Shown: positions 34,490 to 42,505, counted from the stretch's first letter. The stretch is 64,000 nucleotides of DNA from Bog-473 sp963843365 (GCA_963843365.1 CAWJKG010000002.1:930001-994000), one strand, 5' to 3'. Numbers and translations are program-made. Notes: a model not told the origin generated them from the sequence alone.

Positions 34490-35323
34490 TCAACTCAGAC
34501 GACGAGCCTTGAACACCTCGGCCCGATAGCCGATGTCGACGGTGACGTCGCCCGAGACGCCGAGGGCGTCGCGCAGCACCCGTCGCGACGTGTCAAAGAG
34601 CCGGGTGCGGGCTTCGTCTTCCATCAGGATGACCCAGCTGAACGTGCCGAGGAGTCCGATCAGCTCATCGGCGTTCAGCGCCACGTGCCAGGTGATGACC
34701 TTCTGTTGGGGCTGCTCGAAGGGAACCCCCGCTGGGATCTCGAGAGCCTGGACGAGCGCGGAGCGGTCATTGAGGGCCGCCTTGAGCTCGGCCTGACTCT
34801 GGTCGTCGACGTCGCCGAGGCCCGGGGCATCGTCCCCACCAAGAAGCGCCTGCGCTTGCGCGATGAGCCCCGTTGTGGGATCGGGGCCGGACCAGACGGC
34901 AGCAAGTGTCCCCCCGGGCACGAGGACGCGGCCGACTTCGAGCAGCGTGGGGATCGGGTCCATCCAATGCCACGAGGACGACGCCATGACGACGTCTGCG
35001 CTCGAGTCGGGCATGGGGATCGCATCCCCCCGGCCCACGACCGCCCGCACCCCGGGCAGCGACTCCGACAAGACCGCACGCATACGGTCGTCCGGCTCCA
35101 CCGCCACCACCTCGTCCGCCTTCTCCACCAATAAGCGGGACAGGGCGCCCGTTCCTGCCCCCAGGTCCACGGCGGTCCGCACGGGTGCGGGGACGACCCA
35201 ATCCACGGCGGCCCTCGGCGGACCCTGCCGATAGCGGTCGTAGTTGGCAGCCTCGCCGCCAAAGCTCGAGGCGCGTGCGGCCATCTGTTCCGGAGAGAGG
35301 GCAGTTGGCGGGGGCTCGGACAT
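34490..35323 (-). CDS. Class I SAM-dependent methyltransferase
   Basis: 277 residues. Glycine loop VDLGAGTGALSRLL, acidic end of strand 2 (VVAVEPDDRM), DVVMASSSWHWMD and RVLVPGGTLAAVW give a complete methyltransferase core of the UbiE/BioC-like type. Substrate unknown. Upstream of the GNAT gene on the same strand (28 nt gap), but that gene has its own -10. ATG 35323 has a TATCGT hexamer 6 nt upstream. Confidence 0.87.
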   Translation of the reverse strand: MSEPPPTALSPEQMAARASSFGGEAANYDRYRQGPPRAAVDWVVPAPVRTAVDLGAGTGALSRLLVEKADEVVAVEPDDRMRAVLSESLPGVRAVVGRGDAIPMPDSSADVVMASSSWHWMDPIPTLLEVGRVLVPGGTLAAVWSGPDPTTGLIAQAQALLGGDDAPGLGDVDDQSQAELKAALNDRSALVQALEIPAGVPFEQPQQKVITWHVALNADELIGLLGTFSWVILMEDEARTRLFDTSRRVLRDALGVSGDVTVDIGYRAEVFKARRLS

Positions 35324-35329
35324 GCGACG

Positions 35330-35335
35330 ACGATA
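35330..35335 (-). promoter_or_regulatory. -10 element TATCGT, leaderless promoter
   Basis: On the minus strand TATCGT ends 6 nt before the methyltransferase ATG at 35323. Confidence 0.5.
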
Positions 35336-35386
35336 CGTCGGGACCGGGTGACGGAGCCTCGGGCAGGGGCCGAGTCGTGGGTCGCG

Positions 35387-35392
35387 TAAAGT
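35387..35392 (+). promoter_or_regulatory. -10 element TAAAGT of mftD
   Basis: TAAAGT is the best -10 hexamer in the 157-nt gap before mftD. It implies a leader of about 80 nt ending in GGAGAGG before ATG 35481. The leader has no riboswitch that I recognise. Confidence 0.35.
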
Positions 35393-35480
35393 CTCTCGAT
35401 CCCCTCACCCGTCCCCGACTGGCCGTAGGAACCGAGGACACGTGGGGGTGGGGGCAAGAGGGCAGCTGGAGAGGTTTGCA

Positions 35481-36650
35481 ATGGCCAACACATGGTTCGA
35501 AACGGTGGCGGAAGCCCAACGGCGCGCCAAGAAGCGCCTGCCCAAGTCGGTCTACGGAGCGTTGATCGCGGGATCCGAGCGTGGCCTGACCCTCGAGGAC
35601 AACATCACCGCCTATTCGGAGCTGGGGTTCGCCCCGCATGTGGCCGGTCTGGCGCAGAGCCGGGACCTGACGACCAAGGTGATGGGCCAGGAGATCTCGT
35701 TCCCCGTCCTCATTTCACCCACGGGGGTCCAGGCAGTGCACCCCGGGGGCGAGGTCGCCATGGCTGCTGCGGCCGCAGCCCGAGGAACGGCCATGGGCCT
35801 GAGCTCATTCGCCAGCATGCCCGTCGAGGACGTCGTGGCGGCCAATCCGCAGACCTTCTTCCAGATCTACTGGATCGGCTCGCGGGAACAGATTGCGGCG
35901 CGGGTCGAGCGGGCGCGCGCCGCCGGTGCCGTGGGCCTCATCGCGACGTTGGACTGGTCCTTCTCGCATGGACGCGACTGGGGCAGCCCCTCCATCCCCG
36001 AGAAGGTCGACCTGCGGGCCATGGCGCGCTTCGCCCCCGAGGCGCTCGCCCATCCGCGTTGGCTGCTCTCATTCGCCCGCACGGGAGCATGGCCCGACCT
36101 CACGACGCCGAACATGGTTCCGAAGGGCGAGCCCGGACCCACGTTCTTCGGCGCCTACGGCGAGTGGATGGGGACGCCGCCGCCGAGTTGGGACGACGTC
36201 GCATGGCTGCGCGAGCAGTGGGGCGGTCCCTTCATGCTCAAGGGGGTGGGCCGGGTCGACGACGCCAAGCGTGCCGTGGACGCCGGCGTGAGCGCCATCT
36301 CGGTCTCGAACCACGGCGGCAACAACCTCGACGGCACCCCGGCCACCATCCGCGCCCTCCCGGCGATAGCCGCCGCGGTGGGTGACCAGATCGACGTCCT
36401 CCTCGACGGCGGCATCCGGCGCGGCGGCGACGCCGTCAAGGCAGTCGCGCTCGGCGCCAAGGCCGTCATGATCGGGCGCGCCTCGCTGTGGGGACTGGCG
36501 GCCAACGGGCAGGCCGGGGTCGAGAACGTGCTCGACATACTCCGCAGCGGGATCGAGTCGGCGCTGCTCGGCCTGGGGCACGCGTCCGTGCACGACCTGA
36601 GCCCGGACGATCTGGTGATTCCCGAAGGATTCACTCGACACCTCGGCTGA
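35481..36650 (+). CDS. mftD: Mycofactocin biosynthesis FMN oxidase MftD
   Basis: 389 residues matching MftD/LldD1 (Rv0694) closely along its length: NTWFETVAEAQRRAKKRLPKS-type start, SPTGVQAVHPGGE, SHGRDWGSPSIPE, LKGVGRVDDAKRAVDAG, SNHGGNNLDGTPATIRALP, DGGIRRGGDAVKAVALGA. This FMN protein of the lactate-oxidase fold deaminates the AHDP intermediate to premycofactocin. GGAGAGG precedes ATG 35481. It is separated from mftC/mftE by mftF and two unrelated genes, whereas M. tuberculosis has mftD inside the operon. Confidence 0.94.
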   Translation: MANTWFETVAEAQRRAKKRLPKSVYGALIAGSERGLTLEDNITAYSELGFAPHVAGLAQSRDLTTKVMGQEISFPVLISPTGVQAVHPGGEVAMAAAAAARGTAMGLSSFASMPVEDVVAANPQTFFQIYWIGSREQIAARVERARAAGAVGLIATLDWSFSHGRDWGSPSIPEKVDLRAMARFAPEALAHPRWLLSFARTGAWPDLTTPNMVPKGEPGPTFFGAYGEWMGTPPPSWDDVAWLREQWGGPFMLKGVGRVDDAKRAVDAGVSAISVSNHGGNNLDGTPATIRALPAIAAAVGDQIDVLLDGGIRRGGDAVKAVALGAKAVMIGRASLWGLAANGQAGVENVLDILRSGIESALLGLGHASVHDLSPDDLVIPEGFTRHLG

Positions 36651-36665
36651 CGGTTCGACGTCAGC
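36646..36665. terminator. Bidirectional hairpin between mftD and the alcohol dehydrogenase
   Basis: GCTGACG-GTTCGA-CGTCAGC forms a 7-bp perfect stem with a 6-nt loop. Its arms contain the TGA stops of both convergent genes, which are 10 nt apart. It could terminate transcription from both sides. The arms also resemble the CTGACG operator, but the spacer is longer and there is no promoter here. Confidence 0.4.
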
Positions 36666-37815
36666 TGTCGAACTTCACCACGCCACGCACGATCGTGCCG
36701 GCGGCCTGGTCGTCGTAGCCCTGCTGCACCTGGTCCAGCGAGTACTCCTGCGTGATGATCTCGTCGATCTTCAACTCGCCGGCCTCGAAGAGGTTGAGCA
36801 GGTTCGGCACCTGCACCCGGGGGCTCTGCGAGCCGAAGACCGTCCCGAGGATGGCCTGGTTGAACATGGCCAGGTTGAACAGGTTCAGCTGCACGTCCAT
36901 CTGATCGAACGGCGCGATCGCCGTCACGACGATGCGGGCATCCTTGGAGCCCAGCCCACAGGCCTGCGCAATGAGCTCGCCCTTGAGCACGCCCGGCGTC
37001 AGGATCACGACGTCGGCGTTGCGGCCCATGGTCAGCTCGGGAAGCATCATCTGCGCGTCCAGAATGGAGGCGGCGGTGTGCGTCGCGCCGATCTCCTTGG
37101 CCTTGTCGAGCTTGAAGGGCACCGGGTCGACCGCGATGATGTGCCGCGCCCCGGCGATGCGGGCCCCCTGGATGGCGCCCGAGCCGACACCGCCGGCGCC
37201 CACGACCACCACCGTCTCCCCCGGCTTCACCTTGGCCCGGTCCACCGCGGAGCCGAAGCCGGTCGCGATGCCGCAGCTGATGAGCGCCGCCGCCTTCATG
37301 TTGTCCCACGGGTTGATGCGGACGAGCGAGTTCTCGTGCACCACCATCTCGTCCGCGAACGTGCCCAGTTGGGCCATGCGGTTCAGGTCCTCGCCGGCCA
37401 GGTGGTAGCGGTAGGTGCCGTCGCTGATCATGCCGCCCGCCAGCGTCATCATCCCGAGATCGCACAGGTTCTGTCGTCCGGAGGCACACCAGTGACACGT
37501 CCCACAAGAGGGTATGAACGACACGGCGACGTGGTCACCCTCTGCCACTTGCGTCACGTTGGTCCCGACCTCGGTCACGATGCCCGAGCCCTCGTGGCCT
37601 CCGACCACCGGGAACATCGACTTGACGCCCATCATCTCGAGGACCTCGGGCGTCTGGCTGATGTCGCCGGTGCGCAGGTGCTCGTCGGAGTGGCACATGC
37701 CCGACCAGACCATCTTCACGCGGACCTCGCGGTTGCCGGGCGGGTCGATGTCGATCTCCTCGGTCTTCCACGGCTCGTTGAGCCCCGTGCACACCGCTGC
37801 CCGCGTCGTGGTCAT
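36661..37815 (-). CDS. NDMA-dependent (mycofactocin-linked) Zn alcohol dehydrogenase
   Basis: 384 residues. Catalytic zinc ligands in GMCHSDE and GGHEGSGIV, structural zinc CGTCHWCASGRQNLC, nucleotide fold GAGGVGSGAIQGARIAG with VDPVPFKLDKA. This is the family of NDMA-dependent alcohol dehydrogenases that keep NAD(H) bound and pass electrons to mycofactocin. AGGGAGGG precedes ATG 37815. It ends 10 nt from mftD, tail to tail, so it sits within the mycofactocin island. Confidence 0.92.
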   Translation of the reverse strand: MTTTRAAVCTGLNEPWKTEEIDIDPPGNREVRVKMVWSGMCHSDEHLRTGDISQTPEVLEMMGVKSMFPVVGGHEGSGIVTEVGTNVTQVAEGDHVAVSFIPSCGTCHWCASGRQNLCDLGMMTLAGGMISDGTYRYHLAGEDLNRMAQLGTFADEMVVHENSLVRINPWDNMKAAALISCGIATGFGSAVDRAKVKPGETVVVVGAGGVGSGAIQGARIAGARHIIAVDPVPFKLDKAKEIGATHTAASILDAQMMLPELTMGRNADVVILTPGVLKGELIAQACGLGSKDARIVVTAIAPFDQMDVQLNLFNLAMFNQAILGTVFGSQSPRVQVPNLLNLFEAGELKIDEIITQEYSLDQVQQGYDDQAAGTIVRGVVKFDS

Positions 37816-37858
37816 TGGCCATCCCTCCCTGAGGATCCTGCTCGCTGATAGAGCCGAG

Positions 37859-37877
37859 ATCTGAGACCGGCTCAGAT
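37859..37877. promoter_or_regulatory. Operator candidate upstream of the alcohol dehydrogenase
   Basis: ATCTGAG-ACCGG-CTCAGAT has perfect 7-bp arms and a 5-nt spacer, 43 nt before the alcohol dehydrogenase ATG. A CTCTAT stretch just downstream on the minus strand may be the -10. It fits a TetR- or GntR-type dimer site. The sequence differs from the CTGACG palindromes, so another regulator is likely. Confidence 0.45.
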
Positions 37878-37938
37878 TCGCTCCCTCAGTATCGCCCCCC
37901 ACCCGGTCCGGGACAACCGGCCCGGAAGGTCACGGCGG

Positions 37939-37944
37939 TAGTGT
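37939..37944 (+). promoter_or_regulatory. -10 element TAGTGT, leaderless promoter
   Basis: TAGTGT ends 7 nt before GTG 37952 and overlaps the alternative GTG 37943, so it favours 37952 as the start. Confidence 0.5.
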
Positions 37945-37951
37945 GCGCGCC

Positions 37952-38903
37952 GTGCCCCCGCCGCCCCCGACGCCCGCCGTGTTCACCGACATGGCGGCGC
38001 GGGTGCGCAATTGGGGCCGCTGGGGTCCCGACGACGAGATCGGCACCCTCAACCTGATCGACGAGGCGGCCCGGCGGCGGGGCGCCGCCGCGGTGGTGGA
38101 CGGGAGGGTGTTCACGCTGGGGCTGCCCTTGTCGGAGGCGGAGGGGATCCAGCTCGGATTCGTCGAAGGACGGATCAACCCTCGCCGCACCATGGTGCAG
38201 ATCAACCAGCCCGTCAACGCCGACCAACCGGACTGGGTCTGCTTCAGCGAGGACGTGCTCACGCTGGCCACCCAGTGCGCCACGCACTGGGACGCACTGG
38301 CGCACAGCAGCTACGGGGGCGTCATCTACAACGGATACCCGGCAGTCGACGGTGTCGGAGGACGGGGCGGGGCGTTGCGGCATCGATCGGCTGGGCGCCG
38401 TGGTGAGCCGGGGCGTGCTGTTGGACGTGGCCCGTGCGCTCGGGCGCGAGGTGCTCGAGCCCGGCTACCCCATCATGCCCGAGGACCTCGACGCGGCGGT
38501 GGGGCTGGCGGGCGTCGCGGTGGCGCCGGGCGACATCGTCCTGGTGCGCACCGGGCAGATGGTGCACCTGCGGCCGGAGCGTCGCGACCTGGTCGCCTAC
38601 ACGTGGCCGTCGCCCGGGCTGACGATCGAGACGGCCGGGTGGTTCCACCGCCACGACGTGGCCGCCGTCGCCACCGACACGTTGGTCTTCGAGGTGTACC
38701 CGAGCCAGCACGAGGACGCCTACCTGCCCGTGCACCTGTTGCACCTGGTCGAAATGGGACTCACGCAAGGGCAGAACTTCGTCCTGGACGCGCTGGCCGA
38801 GGACTGCGCCGCCGACGGGCGCTACACGTTCCTGCTCGACGCCACCCCGCTGCCGCTGACGGCCGGGCTCGGCACGCCGCTCAACCCGGTGGCGCTCAAG
38901 TAG
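37952..38903 (+). CDS. Cyclase-family metal-dependent hydrolase (one frameshift)
   Basis: About 316 residues of the kynurenine formamidase/cyclase family (PF04199). The metal motif CATHWDALAH is the HxGTHxDxPxH equivalent, with a later HRHDVAAVATDT and YPSQHEDAYLPVHLLHL. The frame shifts near 38341-38346: YNGYPA must join STVSEDGAGRCGIDRLG, which needs one base removed. It has its own leaderless promoter. The end overlaps the convergent TetR gene by 8 nt. Substrate unknown. Confidence 0.85.
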
Positions 38904-39705
38904 GACCGACGCCCCGTCGTGCGGTGGCGCCCCCCAGCACCGGCCCCGTACGGGGGCGCGTCCGCTCCCGCGACGGGACCTCGGCCGGCGGCGGGGCGGG
39001 TCGCCCGGTCACGGCCCAGTGCAGCGTCCGGGCCTGGGTGTCGATGAGGTTGCGCGTCCGGATCCCCCAGAACTCGAAGCCGTAGCGGTGCGCCGACACG
39101 CTGGCGAACATGGCGACCAGGGTGCCGGCGACGGCCATGGGGTCCCGTCCGGCCGGCGAGCAGGTGGTCCCCGCCGCACCTCCGTCCGGCGAGGGGGAGG
39201 CGGTGGCGATCACCTGGGCCAGCGCCACGGTGACGGCGTTCAGCGCCCGCACCCGGATCCCCCGCAGCTGGCCGTCACCGTCCTCGGTGGCCAGGTCGAC
39301 CACCCGGAACACGGCGCGGTTGTCCTCCCAGAAGCCGAGGAAGCCCTCCGTCACGGCCAGCGCCGTCCCCCAACTGGCCCCTTCCGACCAGTCCCCGTCG
39401 ACCAGGTCGGCCAGCTGGCCCGCCTGCTCGACCATGCCCTCGGCCACCACCTGGATCGCCTGCTCGACGTTGGCGAAATATTGGTAGAAGGTGGCCGGCG
39501 AGGTCCGGGCCTGCCGGGCGATGTCGGTGACCTTGACCGACCGCCAGGACGTCGTGGCCAGGAGCTCGACGGTGGCGTCGAGCAGGCGCTGGCGGGTCTG
39601 GCGGCCCCGCTCCCCCGGCACCCTGCCGTCGGTGGTCGCGACCTCCTGCGAGAAGGCCTCGAGGTCGACGATGGCGGCCGCACGCCCGGGGCTCCGTCCT
39701 GACAT
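38896..39705 (-). CDS. TetR-family transcriptional regulator
   Basis: 269 residues. N-terminal HTH about 30-75: RQTRQRLLDATVELLATTSWRSVKVTDIARQARTSPATFYQYFANVEQAIQ. The ligand domain is longer than usual, and a Pro/Arg-rich tail of about 35 residues ends the protein. It is divergent from a second TetR gene with 63 nt between and a shared inverted repeat. Start ATG 39705 agrees with a TACGCT hexamer 8 nt upstream. Its targets are unknown; lipid or acyl-CoA genes are likely. Confidence 0.9.
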   Translation of the reverse strand: MSGRSPGRAAAIVDLEAFSQEVATTDGRVPGERGRQTRQRLLDATVELLATTSWRSVKVTDIARQARTSPATFYQYFANVEQAIQVVAEGMVEQAGQLADLVDGDWSEGASWGTALAVTEGFLGFWEDNRAVFRVVDLATEDGDGQLRGIRVRALNAVTVALAQVIATASPSPDGGAAGTTCSPAGRDPMAVAGTLVAMFASVSAHRYGFEFWGIRTRNLIDTQARTLHWAVTGRPAPPPAEVPSRERTRPRTGPVLGGATARRGVGPT

Positions 39706-39713
39706 GGCGGCCC

Positions 39714-39719
39714 AGCGTA
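39714..39719 (-). promoter_or_regulatory. -10 element TACGCT, leaderless promoter
   Basis: On the minus strand TACGCT ends 8 nt before ATG 39705. The divergent gene uses the same hexamer at 39757-39762. Confidence 0.5.
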
Positions 39720-39738
39720 CCGGCCCCGGCCCTGAAGA

Positions 39739-39754
39739 CCCAGGTGGCACTGGG
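39739..39754. promoter_or_regulatory. Inverted repeat between divergent TetR genes
   Basis: CCCAG-GTGGCA-CTGGG has 5-bp arms. It lies in the spacer of the rightward promoter and over the -35 position of the leftward one, so one bound dimer could silence both regulators. The arms are short and the site could be chance. Confidence 0.3.
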
Positions 39755-39756
39755 GA

Positions 39757-39762
39757 TACGCT
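39757..39762 (+). promoter_or_regulatory. -10 element TACGCT, leaderless promoter
   Basis: TACGCT ends 6 nt before ATG 39769 of the KstR-like gene. Confidence 0.5.
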
Positions 39763-39768
39763 GTCGCC

Positions 39769-40395
39769 ATGGAGCAGACGCTGACCCGCCCGCTCACGCG
39801 CGCCCAGCAGGCCCGGCGCCAGCGCGTCATCGACGCGGCCATGGCCCTCGGTCTCGAGGGCGGGTACGAGGCGGTCCAGATGCGCGACGTCGCCGCCCGG
39901 GCCGACGTGGCCATGGGCACGGTGTACCGCTACTTCACCAGCAAGGACCACCTGCTGGCGGCGACGCTGGTCTACTGGGTGGAGGTTTTGGATACCCGGA
40001 TCGGGCAGCACCCGCCCCGGGGCGAGCACCCCGCCGACCGTGTCCTCGACGTGTTGGACCGTGCCCTGCGGGCCATGGGTCGCCAGCCGAAGCTCGTCAC
40101 GGCCGTGTTCACCTCGCTCTCGTCGCCGGACCCGGCTGCGGTGGGGTGCCAACAGCAGATCACGCTGCTGATGGAGGGGATCATCTCGCGGGCCATGGGC
40201 GAGCGGGACGTCCCCGACTTCGCCGACCGGGCCCGCATGATCGGCCACGTCTGGTACTCGGCGTTGGTGGGGTGGGTCAACGGGTGGTCCACCATGACGC
40301 GGGTCTACGACGAGCTGGCCGTGTCGGTGCGCCTCTTGCTGCCGGATCAGCTCGTCGAGCTGCAGGCGGGACAGACGCAGCAGACACTGGCCTGA
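39769..40395 (+). CDS. TetR-family regulator, KstR-like
   Basis: 208 residues. The HTH (RQRVIDAAMALGLEGGYEAV, then QMRDVAARADVAMGTVYRYF) is very close to that of KstR, the mycobacterial repressor of sterol catabolism that senses a steroid acyl-CoA. The C-terminal domain keeps KstR-like spacing and ends LAVSVRLLLPDQLVEL. No KstR-type AACnnGTT operator is visible nearby. Given ipdABC and the FadE pairs elsewhere in the window, control of steroid or lipid genes is a reasonable guess. Confidence 0.88.
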   Translation: MEQTLTRPLTRAQQARRQRVIDAAMALGLEGGYEAVQMRDVAARADVAMGTVYRYFTSKDHLLAATLVYWVEVLDTRIGQHPPRGEHPADRVLDVLDRALRAMGRQPKLVTAVFTSLSSPDPAAVGCQQQITLLMEGIISRAMGERDVPDFADRARMIGHVWYSALVGWVNGWSTMTRVYDELAVSVRLLLPDQLVELQAGQTQQTLA

Positions 40396-40457
40396 CCAGG
40401 ACGTTCCGCCGGCCCCCCACGGCGCTGCGTTGACCGGATGCCCGGGAACGGCCGCGC

Positions 40458-40463
40458 TAGGGT
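40458..40463 (+). promoter_or_regulatory. -10 element TAGGGT, leaderless promoter
   Basis: TAGGGT ends 7 nt before ATG 40471, which favours that start over ATG 40438 for the ABC ATPase. Confidence 0.45.
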
Positions 40464-40470
40464 CGCCCCG

Positions 40471-41436
40471 ATGACCGCCGGCGCCACCACCCGCGGTCTG
40501 CCCATCGAGATCCGGGGTCTGACCAAGAGGTTCGGACCGGTCCTCGCCGTCGACGACCTGTCGTTCACGGTGGAGCCCGGACGCGTCACGGGCTTCCTGG
40601 GGCCGAACGGGTCGGGCAAGACGACGACGCTGCGCGTGCTGCTCGGCCTCGTGCATCCCACCGCCGGCACGGCGACCATCGCCGGGCAGCACTACCAGGA
40701 CCTGGCCAACCCGACGTCGAGCGTCGGCGCCGTCCTGGAGGCGACCAGCTTCCACCCCGCCCGTCGGGCCCGCACCCACGTGCGCATGGCGGCACGCGCC
40801 GGCGGTCACGACGAGAAGCGCGCCGACGAGGTCCTCTCGCTGGTCGGGCTCAGCGACGACGCCAAGCGGAAGATCGGCGGCTTCTCCATGGGCATGCGCC
40901 AGCGCCTGGAGCTCGCCACCGCGCTCATCGGCGACCCCGACGTCCTCGTCCTCGACGAGCCGTCCAACGGGCTCGACCCGCAGGGCATCGCCTGGCTGCG
41001 CGACTTCATGCGTTTCCTGGCGGGCGAGGGCCGCACCGTGCTCGTCTCCTCCCACCTCCTGTCCGAGATGGCCCAGACCATCGACAACGCGGTCATCGTC
41101 TCCTTCGGGCAATTGAAGGCCCAGGGCACCCTGGAGGAGATCACGGCCGGCATCAGCGGCATGGTCATGCGGGCCCGCACGCCCGAGGCCGACCGCCTGG
41201 CCGGCGTCCTGACCCAGGCCGGTATCGCCTTCCGCCGGATCACCCGCGACGAGATCGCCATGGACGGGGTGACGCCCGAGCAGGTCGGGCCGCTCCTGGC
41301 CACGAACCAGATCGTCCTTTACGAGCTCACGCAGGAGGGGGGCGACCTGGAGTCCGTCTTCCTCTCCCTGACCGCGGGCCTCGGCTTCGGCGACGTGGCG
41401 GCGCCCCCGCCCCAACCGCCGGCGCCGCCGTCATGA
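40471..41436 (+). CDS. ABC transporter ATP-binding protein
   Basis: 321 residues. Walker A GPNGSGKTT, Q-loop region, signature FSMGMRQRLELA (variant of LSGGQ), Walker B VLVLDEPSNGLD and the H-loop SSHLLSEM. The C-terminal 90 residues resemble those of DrrA/BcrA-type export ATPases, and the end is proline-rich. It overlaps the permease start as ATGA, so the two form one exporter. Substrate unknown; drugs, lipids or peptides are typical. Confidence 0.92.
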   Translation: MTAGATTRGLPIEIRGLTKRFGPVLAVDDLSFTVEPGRVTGFLGPNGSGKTTTLRVLLGLVHPTAGTATIAGQHYQDLANPTSSVGAVLEATSFHPARRARTHVRMAARAGGHDEKRADEVLSLVGLSDDAKRKIGGFSMGMRQRLELATALIGDPDVLVLDEPSNGLDPQGIAWLRDFMRFLAGEGRTVLVSSHLLSEMAQTIDNAVIVSFGQLKAQGTLEEITAGISGMVMRARTPEADRLAGVLTQAGIAFRRITRDEIAMDGVTPEQVGPLLATNQIVLYELTQEGGDLESVFLSLTAGLGFGDVAAPPPQPPAPPS

Positions 41437-42239
41437 TCAACGCCCTCCGCGCCGAACTCCTCAAGATGCGCACCATGCCCGGTGTGTGGGTGACCTTCGG
41501 CCTCGCCTTCCCGTTGACGGTCCTCATCATCTTGTCCGTCTTCGCCTCCGCCGGGGGCTTCCCGGGGCACACCTTCTATTACGTGACATCGCTGAGCCAG
41601 CGGCGCCGGCTTCTCGGCGCGGGCTACTTCGGCATCGAGGTCCTGGCCCCGATCATCGGCGCGCTGTGCATCACCAGCGAGTACCGCCAGAAGACGATCA
41701 CCACGTCGCTGGTCCTGGTCCCGGTCCGCAGCCGCCTCCTGACCGTCAAGGTCATCACCACCGCGCTGTGGTCGGTCTTCATCGCGCTGCTGGGCCTCGT
41801 GGCCGTCGCCACCGTGGCGCTGCCGTGGAACGCCGCCCTCGGCGGGGTGACGGCGCAGGTGACGGACCAGGTCGGCGCCGTCATCCCCGGGCTGCTGGCC
41901 TCGGCCATCCTGCTCGGCTGGTTCGGGCTCGGCTTCGGGACGCTGGTGAAGAACCAGGTGGCGGCCATCCTCTTGGCCATCGGAGGCACGCTCGTTCTCG
42001 AGCCCATCCTCATCGCGCTGGCCAAGGGCATCTTCCACTACGACCTCAACTGGCTGCCCAACGGGGCCGGCGCCGCGCTGGCCGGCGACATCGCCAGGGG
42101 CCTGGGCGGCAACGGGGGCAACGGGCCCAACGTGTTCCGCCTCCTGACCTGGTGGCAGGGCGGCCTGGTGCTGCTGGCCTGGGGGCTAGGCCCGCTGGCC
42201 CTCGGTTACTTCACCACATTCCGCCGCGACGTCACCTGA
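41433..42239 (+). CDS. ABC-2 type permease
   Basis: 268 residues with six hydrophobic segments, starting LRAELLKMRTMPGVWVTFGLAFPLTVLIIL, then ITSEYRQKTITTSLVLVPVRSRLLTVKV and WFGLGFGTLVKNQVAAIL, typical of ABC-2 permeases of the YhaP/NatB or DrrB kind. It is coupled to the ATPase gene by a 4-nt overlap and completes the exporter. Confidence 0.9.
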   Translation: MINALRAELLKMRTMPGVWVTFGLAFPLTVLIILSVFASAGGFPGHTFYYVTSLSQRRRLLGAGYFGIEVLAPIIGALCITSEYRQKTITTSLVLVPVRSRLLTVKVITTALWSVFIALLGLVAVATVALPWNAALGGVTAQVTDQVGAVIPGLLASAILLGWFGLGFGTLVKNQVAAILLAIGGTLVLEPILIALAKGIFHYDLNWLPNGAGAALAGDIARGLGGNGGNGPNVFRLLTWWQGGLVLLAWGLGPLALGYFTTFRRDVT

Positions 42240-42240
42240 T

Positions 42241-42272
42241 CGCCGCCCGCCGCCCGCCGCCCGCCGTCCGCC
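42241..42272. repeat. Short heptamer tandem repeat
   Basis: CGCCGCC is repeated three times, followed by CGCCGTC and CGCC. It lies directly after the permease stop, in a 52-nt gap between convergent genes. Probably simple-sequence DNA rather than a regulatory site. Confidence 0.6.
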
Positions 42273-42291
42273 GGCGCGCTGGCGGCGGTGT

Positions 42292-42483
42292 TCATCCGTG
42301 ATCCGGACAAAAGTGTTCGTCGTCGACCTGCGTCCAGCCGATCGACACGACGTGCTCGACCAACTCCACGTGGACATCGCCGTCGGCGCTGCGCTCCTCG
42401 CGCACGAGCTCGTCGACGTAGACGACGCAGTCGGGGTTGTCGCACTGGATCCGTTCGACTCGTTCGACTCGGAGTCTCGTCAT
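42292..42483 (-). CDS. Small cysteine-containing hypothetical protein
   Basis: 63 residues: MTRLRVERVERIQCDNPDC at the start and DDEHFCPDHG at the end. CxxxxC and CxxH pairs separated by about 40 residues could form one zinc site. AAAGGA lies about 6 nt before the ATG, and the gene begins 22 nt after the upstream D-aminoacylase-like gene on the same strand. No named family recognised; relatives of this shape are often annotated as hypothetical. Confidence 0.6.
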   Translation of the reverse strand: MTRLRVERVERIQCDNPDCVVYVDELVREERSADGDVHVELVEHVVSIGWTQVDDEHFCPDHG

Positions 42484-42505
42484 GACGCTGTTCCTTTGTA
42501 GATGG

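Noticed and set aside
39706..41415. Long N-terminal extension (about 570 codons) of the minus-strand TetR frame
   Set aside because: It lies opposite the KstR-like gene and the ABC ATPase, has low-complexity content, and the TetR start at 39705 has its own -10 hexamer.
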